A DNA stretch of 14,329 bases from an uncultured Ruminococcus sp. (GTDB lineage: Bacteria > Bacillota > Clostridia > Oscillospirales > Acutalibacteraceae), in assembly GCA_902767125.1 (NCBI GenBank), contig CACXGJ010000110.1, positions 1 through 14,329 on the forward strand. Direction: 5' to 3'. The notes below the pieces were generated by a model. That model saw nothing but the letters and a program-made list of their open reading frames with translations. It ran no database searches and was not told where the DNA came from. The translations under genes were made by a program, and so were the position numbers. Shown here one piece after another: positions 1 to 6,296 of the stretch (position 1 is its first letter; every line of letters begins with the position of its first letter).

Positions 1-93
1 ACTTATACTTGTTCGGAATGTGGATATACAGCAGACAGAGATTTCAATGCAAGTCTGAATTTGAGAGATTGTTTAACTTATCGAATTGCATAA
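1..93 (+). CDS. tnpB: TnpB (IS200/IS605 OrfB) C-terminal fragment
   Basis: Only the last 30 codons are in the window; the gene enters from the left edge in frame 1 and stops at TAA 91-93. The visible protein carries a CxxC pair (CSEC) and then the DRDFNASLNL stretch, which is the signature of the zinc ribbon and last RuvC acidic motif of TnpB, the RNA-guided nuclease of IS200/IS605-type elements and ancestor of Cas12. The Asp of DRDxNA is the third RuvC catalytic residue. Nothing can be said about the rest of the protein, about an accompanying tnpA, or about whether the nuclease is intact. The family call is firm because this C-terminal motif is very specific. Confidence 0.9.
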   Translation, partial: TYTCSECGYTADRDFNASLNLRDCLTYRIA

Positions 94-240
94 ACAAGCA
101 ATGGTGAGTATGTACCGTAGGCTATACGGGAATTTACGCCTGTGGAGTGTCATACAAACGATGGTAGCTTTGACAAAGTCGGATACGATGAATCAGGAAT
201 TTTCTCGATATGGGTATATTTGTCCATATTTTGAGTAGCA
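60..240 (+). ncRNA. Likely TnpB omegaRNA (reRNA) scaffold
   Basis: In TnpB systems the guide RNA scaffold overlaps the 3' end of tnpB and runs to the right end of the element, with the guide taken from the flanking DNA just beyond. The sequence after the tnpB stop has this layout: GC-richer blocks around 115-150, then a GATGAATCAGGAA-like block at 187-199, then the right-end hairpin at 204-235. If this reading is right, the guide begins around 236-240 and reads into the 5' end of mrp. The start of the RNA is only approximate. The call rests on position and family resemblance, not on a folded covariance match. Confidence 0.45.
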
Positions 241-251
241 GAGAATTAAAA

Positions 252-1076
252 ATGTCAGAATGTACACATGACTGCAGCTCATGCAGCGAAAACTGTGAGT
301 CAAGGGACTTGACTGAAAGACTAAATCAATTCAGCAATGTAAAAAAGGTCATAGGCGTTGTCAGCGGTAAGGGCGGTGTCGGAAAATCTATAGTCACCTC
401 GCTTTTAGCCGTTATGTTCAACAGAAAGGGCTATGATACGGCTATCCTCGATGCCGATATAACAGGTCCGTCTATCCCAAAAGCCTTCGGTATCACGGAA
501 AAGGCTATGGGTTCCGAACAGGGCATAATTCCTGCGGTGACTGCTTCGGGGATAAAAATAATGTCTGTCAATCTTCTTCTCGAAAACGACACTGATCCCG
601 TAATCTGGAGAGGACCTGTTCTTGCGGGTGCTGTAAAGCAGTTCTGGACAGATGTCGTGTGGGGTGACGTTGACTATATGTTTGTGGATATGCCTCCGGG
701 AACAGGTGATGTTCCGCTGACAGTCTTCCAGTCGATACCTCTTGACGGTATTATCATTGTAACATCTCCTCAAGACCTTGTTTCGATGATAGTCGAAAAA
801 GCCGTTAAAATGGCACAGATGATGAACATCCCTATACTCGGTATAGTTGAAAATATGAGTTATTTTGTATGTCCCTACTGCGGCAAAAAGCATTATCCAT
901 TCGGTGAGAGCAAGCTCGAAAATATTGCCGGTGAATACGGACTTGAAATTTTGGCACGACTTCCGATAGATCCCGAAAATGCCAAAGCGTGTGATGCAGG
1001 AAAGGCTGAAAGCATCATAAATCCCGATGCTGAAAACGCTTCAACAAAACTCGAAAATATAATAGGCAAGCTTTGA
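252..1076 (+). CDS. mrp: Mrp/NBP35-family iron-sulfur carrier ATPase
   Basis: A 274-residue P-loop ATPase of the Mrp/ApbC/Nbp35 family, thought to bind and hand over Fe-S clusters in the cytoplasm. The N-terminus has four clustered cysteines (C4, C8, C11, C15), as in many clostridial and Nbp35-type proteins. The deviant Walker A motif GKGGVGKS is at 39-46, a DMPPGTGD box at 146-153, and the conserved CPYC pair that bridges a cluster between two subunits at 207-210. I chose ATG 252 over an in-frame ATG at 210 because the extra 14 codons lie in the transposon right end and the protein from 252 starts exactly like its relatives. The ribosome site before 252 is weak (GAGAA at 241-245), and no convincing promoter is visible upstream, probably because the insertion displaced the native leader. 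A terminator follows directly. Confidence 0.93.
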   Translation: MSECTHDCSSCSENCESRDLTERLNQFSNVKKVIGVVSGKGGVGKSIVTSLLAVMFNRKGYDTAILDADITGPSIPKAFGITEKAMGSEQGIIPAVTASGIKIMSVNLLLENDTDPVIWRGPVLAGAVKQFWTDVVWGDVDYMFVDMPPGTGDVPLTVFQSIPLDGIIIVTSPQDLVSMIVEKAVKMAQMMNIPILGIVENMSYFVCPYCGKKHYPFGESKLENIAGEYGLEILARLPIDPENAKACDAGKAESIINPDAENASTKLENIIGKL

Positions 1077-1087
1077 GCGAACCGAAG

Positions 1088-1119
1088 AATCTCCCGTCTG
1101 AATGGATGGGGGATTTTTT
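1088..1119 (+). terminator. Intrinsic terminator after mrp
   Basis: An 11-bp stem (1088-1098 with 1105-1115, including two G-T wobbles) closes a 6-base loop and runs into six Ts at 1114-1119. It begins 11 bases after the mrp stop codon and separates mrp from rodA. Confidence 0.8.
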
Positions 1120-1187
1120 AGATACAAATGTTTTTATTTGGTTCTTAACGGGAAAAATAAAATCATATAAGCCTGTCAAATTTATTA

Positions 1188-1216
1188 TTGATTTAAGAGA
1201 CAGATGACTGTATAAT
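1188..1216 (+). promoter_or_regulatory. Sigma-A-type promoter of rodA
   Basis: TTGATT at 1188-1193, a 17-base spacer, and a perfect TATAAT at 1211-1216. This is 31 bases before the rodA start codon. The terminator upstream makes an independent promoter necessary. Confidence 0.75.
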
Positions 1217-1247
1217 CAAATCAAACAAAAGATGAAAGGAAATTCAG

Positions 1248-2423
1248 ATGGCAGAAAATATATTTTTATTGATAAGGGATTACTTCAAAAAAACAGACAA
1301 GCTGCTATGGACATTGATATTCACAGCATCTCTGACAGGATGCTGTCTGATAGCGAGTCAGCAAAGGTTTGATACTGTTGATTTCTTAAAGACACAGGTC
1401 ATCGCTGTCATAATAGGCATCATGTGTGCATTTGTGATATCTCTCATAGATTACAGCACCATTGCAAAATTCTGGTATGTCACGGGCAGTGTCGGTCTTC
1501 TGCTTACAATACTTGTATTTTTTATCGGCATACAGATAAACGGTACCGACGATACAGGCTGGATAAGACTCCCCTGGGGAATAACCTTCCAACCGTCAGA
1601 GCTTACAAAAATTTGCTTTATACTGACCTTTTCAAAGCATCTGGCATATCTGTCCGAAAAGGACAAGCTCCACAGCTTTTGGGGAGTGCTTACACTTCTC
1701 ATCCATGCGGCAGTGCCTGTTGTATTGATACACTTTCAGGGGGATGACGGTGCAGCACTTGTATTTGCATTGATGTTCGTCATCATGACCTTTGCTGCTG
1801 GTGTACAGATAAGATATTTTATAATTGCGATTATCGCAACAGCCACAGCTTTGCCGTTTGTATGGACTGCCGTTCTCAATTCCGAACAAAAAAATCGTCT
1901 TACGGCATTATTCACCTCTGACGACTCCATGTTCCGCACATACGGATGGCAGCAATATCAAGGCAAGGTATCTATAGCTTCAGGCGGTATATTCGGCAAG
2001 GGACTTTTTAATGGTCCGAGAGTTGCAAGAGACATCGTTCCCTATCAGGAAAATGACTTTATCTTCACTGTTGCGGGAGAGGAGCTTGGATTTATCGGAT
2101 GTGCTGCAATACTCATATTATTCTTCATAATACTTTTCAGGCTTCTTAAAAATTCGGCTCTTTGCCGTGATGCCCTCGGAAAAAATATCTGTATAGGATT
2201 TTTCGCTCTGATAGGCGTACACGTTCTCATAAATCTGGGCATGGTTTTGGGAATACTTCCCGTCATCGGCATAACTCTGCCATTTTTCAGTTCGGGCGGT
2301 ACATCGGCAGTATGCTCCTATCTTGGAGTGGGACTTGTACAAAGTGTATATATGCACCCGAAAGCTCAAAAAAGTTTCTCGATAAAATCCCCAAATGCCA
2401 AAAATAACAGAATTTTTGTGTAA
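1248..2423 (+). CDS. rodA: RodA-type peptidoglycan polymerase (SEDS family)
   Basis: A 391-residue polytopic membrane protein of the SEDS family (RodA/FtsW/SpoVE), the glycosyltransferases that polymerise lipid II during wall growth together with a class B penicillin-binding protein. Visible family signatures are FQPSELTKI at 114-122; a GWQQYQ...ASGGIFGKGLFNG stretch at about 233-256 typical of RodA; NDFIFTVAGEELGFIG at 269-284, whose D270 matches the essential extracellular-loop aspartate; and LPFFSSGGTS at 344-353 near the C-terminus. Length, and the RodA-like sequence around GWQQ, favour RodA over FtsW. AAGGA at 1236-1240 lies 7 bases before the ATG. No partner penicillin-binding protein or mreBCD genes are in the window, so rod-complex membership is inferred. 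SpoVE or another paralogue remains possible. Confidence 0.85.
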   Translation: MAENIFLLIRDYFKKTDKLLWTLIFTASLTGCCLIASQQRFDTVDFLKTQVIAVIIGIMCAFVISLIDYSTIAKFWYVTGSVGLLLTILVFFIGIQINGTDDTGWIRLPWGITFQPSELTKICFILTFSKHLAYLSEKDKLHSFWGVLTLLIHAAVPVVLIHFQGDDGAALVFALMFVIMTFAAGVQIRYFIIAIIATATALPFVWTAVLNSEQKNRLTALFTSDDSMFRTYGWQQYQGKVSIASGGIFGKGLFNGPRVARDIVPYQENDFIFTVAGEELGFIGCAAILILFFIILFRLLKNSALCRDALGKNICIGFFALIGVHVLINLGMVLGILPVIGITLPFFSSGGTSAVCSYLGVGLVQSVYMHPKAQKSFSIKSPNAKNNRIFV

Positions 2424-2451
2424 TTGGTACTAAAATTCTATGCTAAAACTG

Positions 2452-2480
2452 TTGACATAAACAAAGAATTATCTTATTAT
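2452..2480 (+). promoter_or_regulatory. Consensus sigma-A promoter of the CorC-like gene
   Basis: A perfect TTGACA at 2452-2457, a 17-base spacer, and TATTAT at 2475-2480. Transcription would begin near 2487, which argues against using the ATG at 2491 as a start codon. Confidence 0.85.
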
Positions 2481-2523
2481 TTATCCTGTAATGTTTTTTA
2501 TCATCATAGAGGAGTGTTTATTG

Positions 2524-3882
2524 ATGTCAGCAGATGCCGACAGTTTTAATTTTTTTATCAGCCTTGAGGGGATTCTTACAGCAACGGCTATCGTTGTATT
2601 GTGCATTTTCATGAGCTTTTTCTTTTCCCTGCTTGAAAGCTCCGTACGATTATCGGGTGATCTGAAGCACACTGATGAGTATGATCAAAGCAGAATAAAA
2701 AAAGCTGTCAGTCTTAAGGAAAATGCCGATAAATACGAGCTTTATGCACAGACAGGCTTTATAATGACAAATGCTTTGTCAGCGATATTTTCCTGCCTTG
2801 CATATGTGCCTTATGCAAACGCCCTTTTTAAAGGAGCAGGTCTGATCACAACAGCCTCACGTATATTGGGAACAGCCTTGGTTTTTTTATTGTTGTTTGC
2901 AGTATCGCTGACGATGGGAAGGCTTGTTCCGCAAAAGCTGGCTTCGGCTGATCCCGAAAATATCCTCGTCAGACATTCGGCATTGTTTGTTGCGATATCT
3001 CTTTTAGTCTCACCCTTCGGGAAATTACTTTCAACCGTTGCAGAGGCTATCGGAAGGCTCTTTGGTCATAGTACACGTACAGACGAAAAATCCAAAACCG
3101 AAGAAAAAATATTGATGATGGTCGATAAAGGCGAAGAAAACGGTATCATTGAGGAAAATACAAAAAGCATGATCGAAAATGTTTTTGATTTCGATGACAC
3201 CTCTGTCAGAGAGATCATGACCCATCGAAAGGATGTTGTAGCCGTAGACGATAACACCAAAATAACCGATCTTACAAAAACGGCTATTGAAAGCGGCTGT
3301 TCAAGAATCCCCGTATATCACGGCGATATAGACAATATCACAGGGATAATATATGTAAAGGACCTGCTCAAATTTGTAAGCACGAATGCTCCTTCGGAAA
3401 CTATCGGAAGCGATATCATAAGAGAAGCTGTATTTGTACCTGAATCAAAGAGATGCAGTGAGATGTTTGAATATATGACCAAAAGAAAAATACAGATCGC
3501 CGTAGTCGTTGATGAATTTGGAGGAACAGGCGGCATAATCACTATGGAAGATCTGATAGAATCTATTCTGGGAAATATTCAGGATGAATATGACAACGAG
3601 GAAGAAGAAATAAAAAAGGTCAATGAAAACAGCTTCAGGGTTGACGGTGCAACGTCTCTTGATGAAATAGGCGATCTGACAGGAATAGATTTTGACGGTG
3701 AGGAGGATGACACCATTGCGGGAGTCATGCTCGACAGACTCGGACAGATACCCAAAAGCGGTGAGCATCCCTCGATAATGATAGAAAATACACGCTTCAC
3801 TGTTCTTGAAGTGGATAACAGAAGAATATCAAAGATACTTATCGTAAAACAGGATGACTCAAAGGCTTTATCCGAAGACTGA
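2524..3882 (+). CDS. CNNM/CorC (HlyC) family membrane protein, CBS domains
   Basis: A 452-residue protein with the standard layout of the CNNM/CorC (formerly hemolysin-like) family. A DUF21 membrane domain (about 10-180) has several hydrophobic segments, including 12-35, 78-96, 114-132 and 150-168. A CBS pair follows (about 228-284 and 295-350), and a CorC_HlyC domain (about 366-444) ends the protein. The segment VVDEFGGTGGIITMEDLIE at 328-346 is the family hallmark. Members are implicated in magnesium or other divalent cation efflux, with CBS domains sensing nucleotides; the substrate here is not known. I set the start at ATG 2524 because AGAGGAG at 2508-2514 sits 9 bases upstream (a TTG at 2521 is also possible). 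The upstream in-frame ATG 2491 would be nearly at the predicted transcription start and lacks a ribosome site. Confidence 0.9.
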   Translation: MSADADSFNFFISLEGILTATAIVVLCIFMSFFFSLLESSVRLSGDLKHTDEYDQSRIKKAVSLKENADKYELYAQTGFIMTNALSAIFSCLAYVPYANALFKGAGLITTASRILGTALVFLLLFAVSLTMGRLVPQKLASADPENILVRHSALFVAISLLVSPFGKLLSTVAEAIGRLFGHSTRTDEKSKTEEKILMMVDKGEENGIIEENTKSMIENVFDFDDTSVREIMTHRKDVVAVDDNTKITDLTKTAIESGCSRIPVYHGDIDNITGIIYVKDLLKFVSTNAPSETIGSDIIREAVFVPESKRCSEMFEYMTKRKIQIAVVVDEFGGTGGIITMEDLIESILGNIQDEYDNEEEEIKKVNENSFRVDGATSLDEIGDLTGIDFDGEEDDTIAGVMLDRLGQIPKSGEHPSIMIENTRFTVLEVDNRRISKILIVKQDDSKALSED

Positions 3883-3910
3883 AAAAACTTTTACAAAATA
3901 TTCGGATAAA
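3867..3910. repeat. Perfect 10-bp inverted repeat at end of CorC-like gene
   Basis: TTTATCCGAA at 3867-3876 is exactly inverted at 3901-3910, with 24 bases between. It spans the stop codon at 3880-3882. No run of Ts follows the right arm closely, so it is not a textbook terminator, though it could still act as a weak terminator or protect the mRNA 3' end. Confidence 0.6.
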
Positions 3911-3948
3911 TGGACTTATCTTTGGGAGTTTTTTGATGCAAAGTGTAC

Positions 3949-3978
3949 TTTACATTTTTATATATTTTGTTGTATGAT
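3949..3978 (+). promoter_or_regulatory. Promoter of the VanW-domain gene, with palindromes
   Basis: TTTACA at 3949-3954, an 18-base spacer and TATGAT at 3973-3978. Two short palindromes overlap it: AAAGT-GT-ACTTT at 3940-3951 covers the left edge of the -35, and TTGTAT-N5-ATACAA at 3970-3986 covers the -10. Either could be an operator, but the region is AT-rich and such repeats arise by chance. Confidence 0.6.
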
Positions 3979-4018
3979 ATATACAAAGGCAGCAAAACTT
4001 TTTTGTTTGTATTGGAAT

Positions 4019-4023
4019 GGAGG
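4019..4023 (+). promoter_or_regulatory. Ribosome binding site deciding the VanW start
   Basis: GGAGG 8 bases before ATG 4032. The alternative ATG at 4017 overlaps this site and has none of its own. Confidence 0.8.
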
Positions 4024-4031
4024 TTTTCACC

Positions 4032-6218
4032 ATGTCAGAAGAAAAAGTAAAAACAGATGAAGTGAAAAGTGAAAGCGAAAAGGCTTTGGAAAACAACATT
4101 GACTCAACGGAAGAACAGGTAGTGTTTGCAAGCGTTGAGCTTAAATCAGGCACATACGTTGATGATGACTACAACGATGAATATGAAAAAGAGGAAGATA
4201 ACAAAAACAAAAATAAAAAACGCAAATTCCCCGTGATACCTGTAGTGGCTTCCGCTGCAGCATTATGTGTTGCGGCTTCCGCTGCAATAATCATTATGTC
4301 CCAAGGCGGAAATAATATCACTCCCCCGACTGACAGCACATCTTTAAACGGACAGTCGGATCCTTCTGGAACAGGAACAATAAAAAAATCATCATCTCAA
4401 GAAACCGATGGGAATAACGATCAGCCCATAGTTATAGAGCATCCCATCGAGATAAGCCATATAGATACATCAAGCATAGTCTTCGGTGACAATGTGACGG
4501 TAGAGGGCGTTGAGCTTGCGGGCAAGACTCTTGCACAGGCATTTGATGCAATGCAGGATAAACTCAAGTCCCTTCGTGAGCCTATATCAATAAATGTCGA
4601 CTGCGAGGGCAAGAGCGTTGCACTGACACAGGATGACTTTGAATATGACAGCGATATAGCAAATGTTCTTATGCAGGCATACCATTACAGCAGAAATGAA
4701 CTGACTTCGCCTACCGTTGTTACAACAAGAAACGGTGATGTGGTAGACTTTAAAGTGACATCGGCACTTAACAAACATTCCGTGAGCGGAGCGGTAAAGA
4801 AGGCTGCCGATACATTTGACATACTGCCCGTCAATGCAAGCGTTACAAATTTCGATCCGAAAAAAACAGAAAAATTTACCTATGCTGACGGCAAAAACGG
4901 CTTCATGATAGATCAGAAGGAGCTTTCAGACAAGATAGGAGATATCCTCAATCTTACACAAAAGCAAGGCTCAATAAGCATAAAGAAAAATGAAACTCCT
5001 TTTGAGATAACCCTGCCTATATTAAAGGCAAATACAAAGCTCATTGCATCAACATATACAACGGCTGCAAATGTATGGGCATCCAACTATAATATGGAGC
5101 TTGCAATACAGAGTGCGAGCGGTACAATAGTGAAACCCGGTGAGACTTTCTCCTTCAACAAGATGACAGGCGATACAACAAACGGCTTACTCGGATACAT
5201 CCCCTCAACAGCTATTGTACGTGGTGAATATGTTCAGTCATACGGCGGCGGTATATGTCAGGCTTCAACAACATTGTATCTGTGTGCATTGAGAGCTGAT
5301 ATGGAGCCTGTTGAACGCTGGGCTCACGCCTATCCCTCGGTCTATGCCGACAGAGGTCTTGATGCAACCGTCGATTACGGCAACCTTGATATGAAATTCA
5401 AGAATACAAAGGATTATCCCATATATATAGCAACATATGTATATGATTATGATTATGACGGATTGGATGAGCTTCTTGTGGAAATGTACGGACCTCTTTC
5501 GACAGAGTATGATGAAATAATACCTGTCGGCTGGGTAAGCTCTGCGGGCTATGACGGATATTATGCAAAGGGTGCAAAGGTGTACTTCAAGAACGGCAAG
5601 GAGATAAAGCGTGTATATACTCCCGGCGGCTCTTATGACTATAAATATGATACTTACAGCTCTGCACTTGCAAGAATACCTGCCGATCCCGAATTTGGTC
5701 CCACTAATGTTACGCCTACAATGAAACCGCCTGCCGTATTCTCACCCAACGGCTGTGGCAGCAATGCTCCCGTACCATACGGAAAAGCAGCGGAATATCT
5801 TGAAAAGGCAAAGAATGAAAAGACTGAAAAGAAGCCCGAACAGGAGTCGTCAGCCTCAAGCAGCCAACCGTCTGAACAGTCATCTGAAGTGCCTGCCGCT
5901 TCAAGTCAGGTATCTGAAACTCCATCGGCTGCACCAAGTCAGGAGCCTCAACCGAGTCCTCAACCAAGCCCTCAACCAGCTCCTCAACCGAGTCCCGAAC
6001 CAAGCCCGGAGCCGAGTCCTCAACCGAGTCCCGAGCCGAGTCCTGAACCAAGCCCCGAACCAAGTCCCGAGCCGAGTCCTCAATCAAGCCCCGAACCGAG
6101 TCCCGAGCCGAGTCCGGAGCCGAGTCCTGAACCAAGCCCCGAACCGAGTTCGGAACCAAGTTCTGAACCGAGTCCTGTTGATGAATCTTCCGAAGCTGAA
6201 TCGGCTGTATCGGAATAA
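4032..6218 (+). CDS. VanW-domain cell-surface protein with PSPEP tail
   Basis: A 728-residue protein anchored by one membrane segment. An acidic and lysine-rich cytoplasmic N-terminus (1-66) precedes a hydrophobic stretch (67-89), then a Ser/Thr linker, then a region (about 150-330) resembling the peptidoglycan-binding domains that usually precede VanW. The VanW domain is at about 336-476, with its signature GGGICQASTTLY at 405-416. A lower-complexity region follows, then a proline-rich tail (639-715) of PSPE/PSPQ/PSSE units and a short acidic end. The layout suggests a wall-spanning extracellular protein. VanW is of unknown biochemical function and is named from a vancomycin cluster; no van genes are present here, so a resistance role should not be assumed. 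GGAGG at 4019-4023 lies 8 bases before ATG 4032, which is why I prefer it to the in-frame ATG at 4017 overlapping that site. Confidence 0.88.
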   Translation: MSEEKVKTDEVKSESEKALENNIDSTEEQVVFASVELKSGTYVDDDYNDEYEKEEDNKNKNKKRKFPVIPVVASAAALCVAASAAIIIMSQGGNNITPPTDSTSLNGQSDPSGTGTIKKSSSQETDGNNDQPIVIEHPIEISHIDTSSIVFGDNVTVEGVELAGKTLAQAFDAMQDKLKSLREPISINVDCEGKSVALTQDDFEYDSDIANVLMQAYHYSRNELTSPTVVTTRNGDVVDFKVTSALNKHSVSGAVKKAADTFDILPVNASVTNFDPKKTEKFTYADGKNGFMIDQKELSDKIGDILNLTQKQGSISIKKNETPFEITLPILKANTKLIASTYTTAANVWASNYNMELAIQSASGTIVKPGETFSFNKMTGDTTNGLLGYIPSTAIVRGEYVQSYGGGICQASTTLYLCALRADMEPVERWAHAYPSVYADRGLDATVDYGNLDMKFKNTKDYPIYIATYVYDYDYDGLDELLVEMYGPLSTEYDEIIPVGWVSSAGYDGYYAKGAKVYFKNGKEIKRVYTPGGSYDYKYDTYSSALARIPADPEFGPTNVTPTMKPPAVFSPNGCGSNAPVPYGKAAEYLEKAKNEKTEKKPEQESSASSSQPSEQSSEVPAASSQVSETPSAAPSQEPQPSPQPSPQPAPQPSPEPSPEPSPQPSPEPSPEPSPEPSPEPSPQSSPEPSPEPSPEPSPEPSPEPSSEPSSEPSPVDESSEAESAVSE
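5946..6176 (+). repeat. 12-base tandem repeat coding the PSPE/PSPQ tail
   Basis: About 19 units of 12 bases, each coding Pro-Ser-Pro-Glu or a close variant (PSPQ, PAPQ, SSPE, PSSE). Third positions alternate among synonymous codons (CCG/CCA, AGT/AGC, GAG/GAA), so the array is imperfect at DNA level while the peptide is conserved. Such arrays can change copy number by slippage or recombination without shifting the frame, because the unit is a multiple of three. Confidence 0.9.
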
Positions 6219-6234
6219 GTTTCCCGAATAAAAG

Positions 6235-6276
6235 TCCCTCCGTGATTTTTTGAAATTGCGGAGGGAATAATATTTT
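6235..6276 (+). terminator. Probable terminator after the VanW gene
   Basis: A perfect 8-bp GC-rich stem, TCCCTCCG 6235-6242 with CGGAGGGA 6259-6266, around a 16-base loop, followed by an AT-rich stretch ending in TATTTT at 6271-6276. The T run is broken, so efficiency may be partial. That would allow readthrough into the binding-protein gene, for which I see no good promoter. Confidence 0.55.
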
Positions 6277-6296
6277 AATAGAGGAGGGGGATTTTT

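Larger units (their letters stand above)
1..240 (+). mobile_element. Right end of an IS200/IS605-type element
   Basis: The tnpB 3' end is followed by about 145 bases of non-coding sequence of the kind found at IS605-family right ends. An imperfect hairpin lies at 204-235: CTC 204-206 pairs with GAG 233-235 and ATATGG 208-213 pairs with CCATAT 224-229. Elements of this family carry such subterminal hairpins, which TnpA recognises on single-stranded DNA. They leave no target duplication, so the exact boundary cannot be set from one copy. I place it near 236-240 because the mrp start region begins there. The left end is outside the window. Confidence 0.6.

Noticed and set aside
170..198. TTGACA at 170-175 as a promoter for mrp
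   Set aside because: No -10-like hexamer at 16-18 bases downstream; it is more likely part of the omegaRNA scaffold.
405..893. Minus-strand open frame of 162 codons within mrp
   Set aside because: Shadow frame without a ribosome site or recognisable domain; mrp motifs lie on the plus strand across it.
5946..6176. Possible CRISPR array
   Set aside because: Units are 12 bases, directly adjacent, with no unique spacers, and they code a regular peptide in frame.
4032..6218. Vancomycin resistance role for the VanW-domain protein
   Set aside because: No vanHAX, vanRS or other resistance genes are present; VanW domains are widespread in Firmicutes outside resistance clusters.
5716..6231. Long open frames on both strands across the proline-rich tail (for example minus 5716-6159 and plus 5755-6231)
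   Set aside because: They are by-products of the 12-base repeat: translations are low-complexity (RVLNQA-like or SARDSV-like) and the VanW frame explains the DNA.
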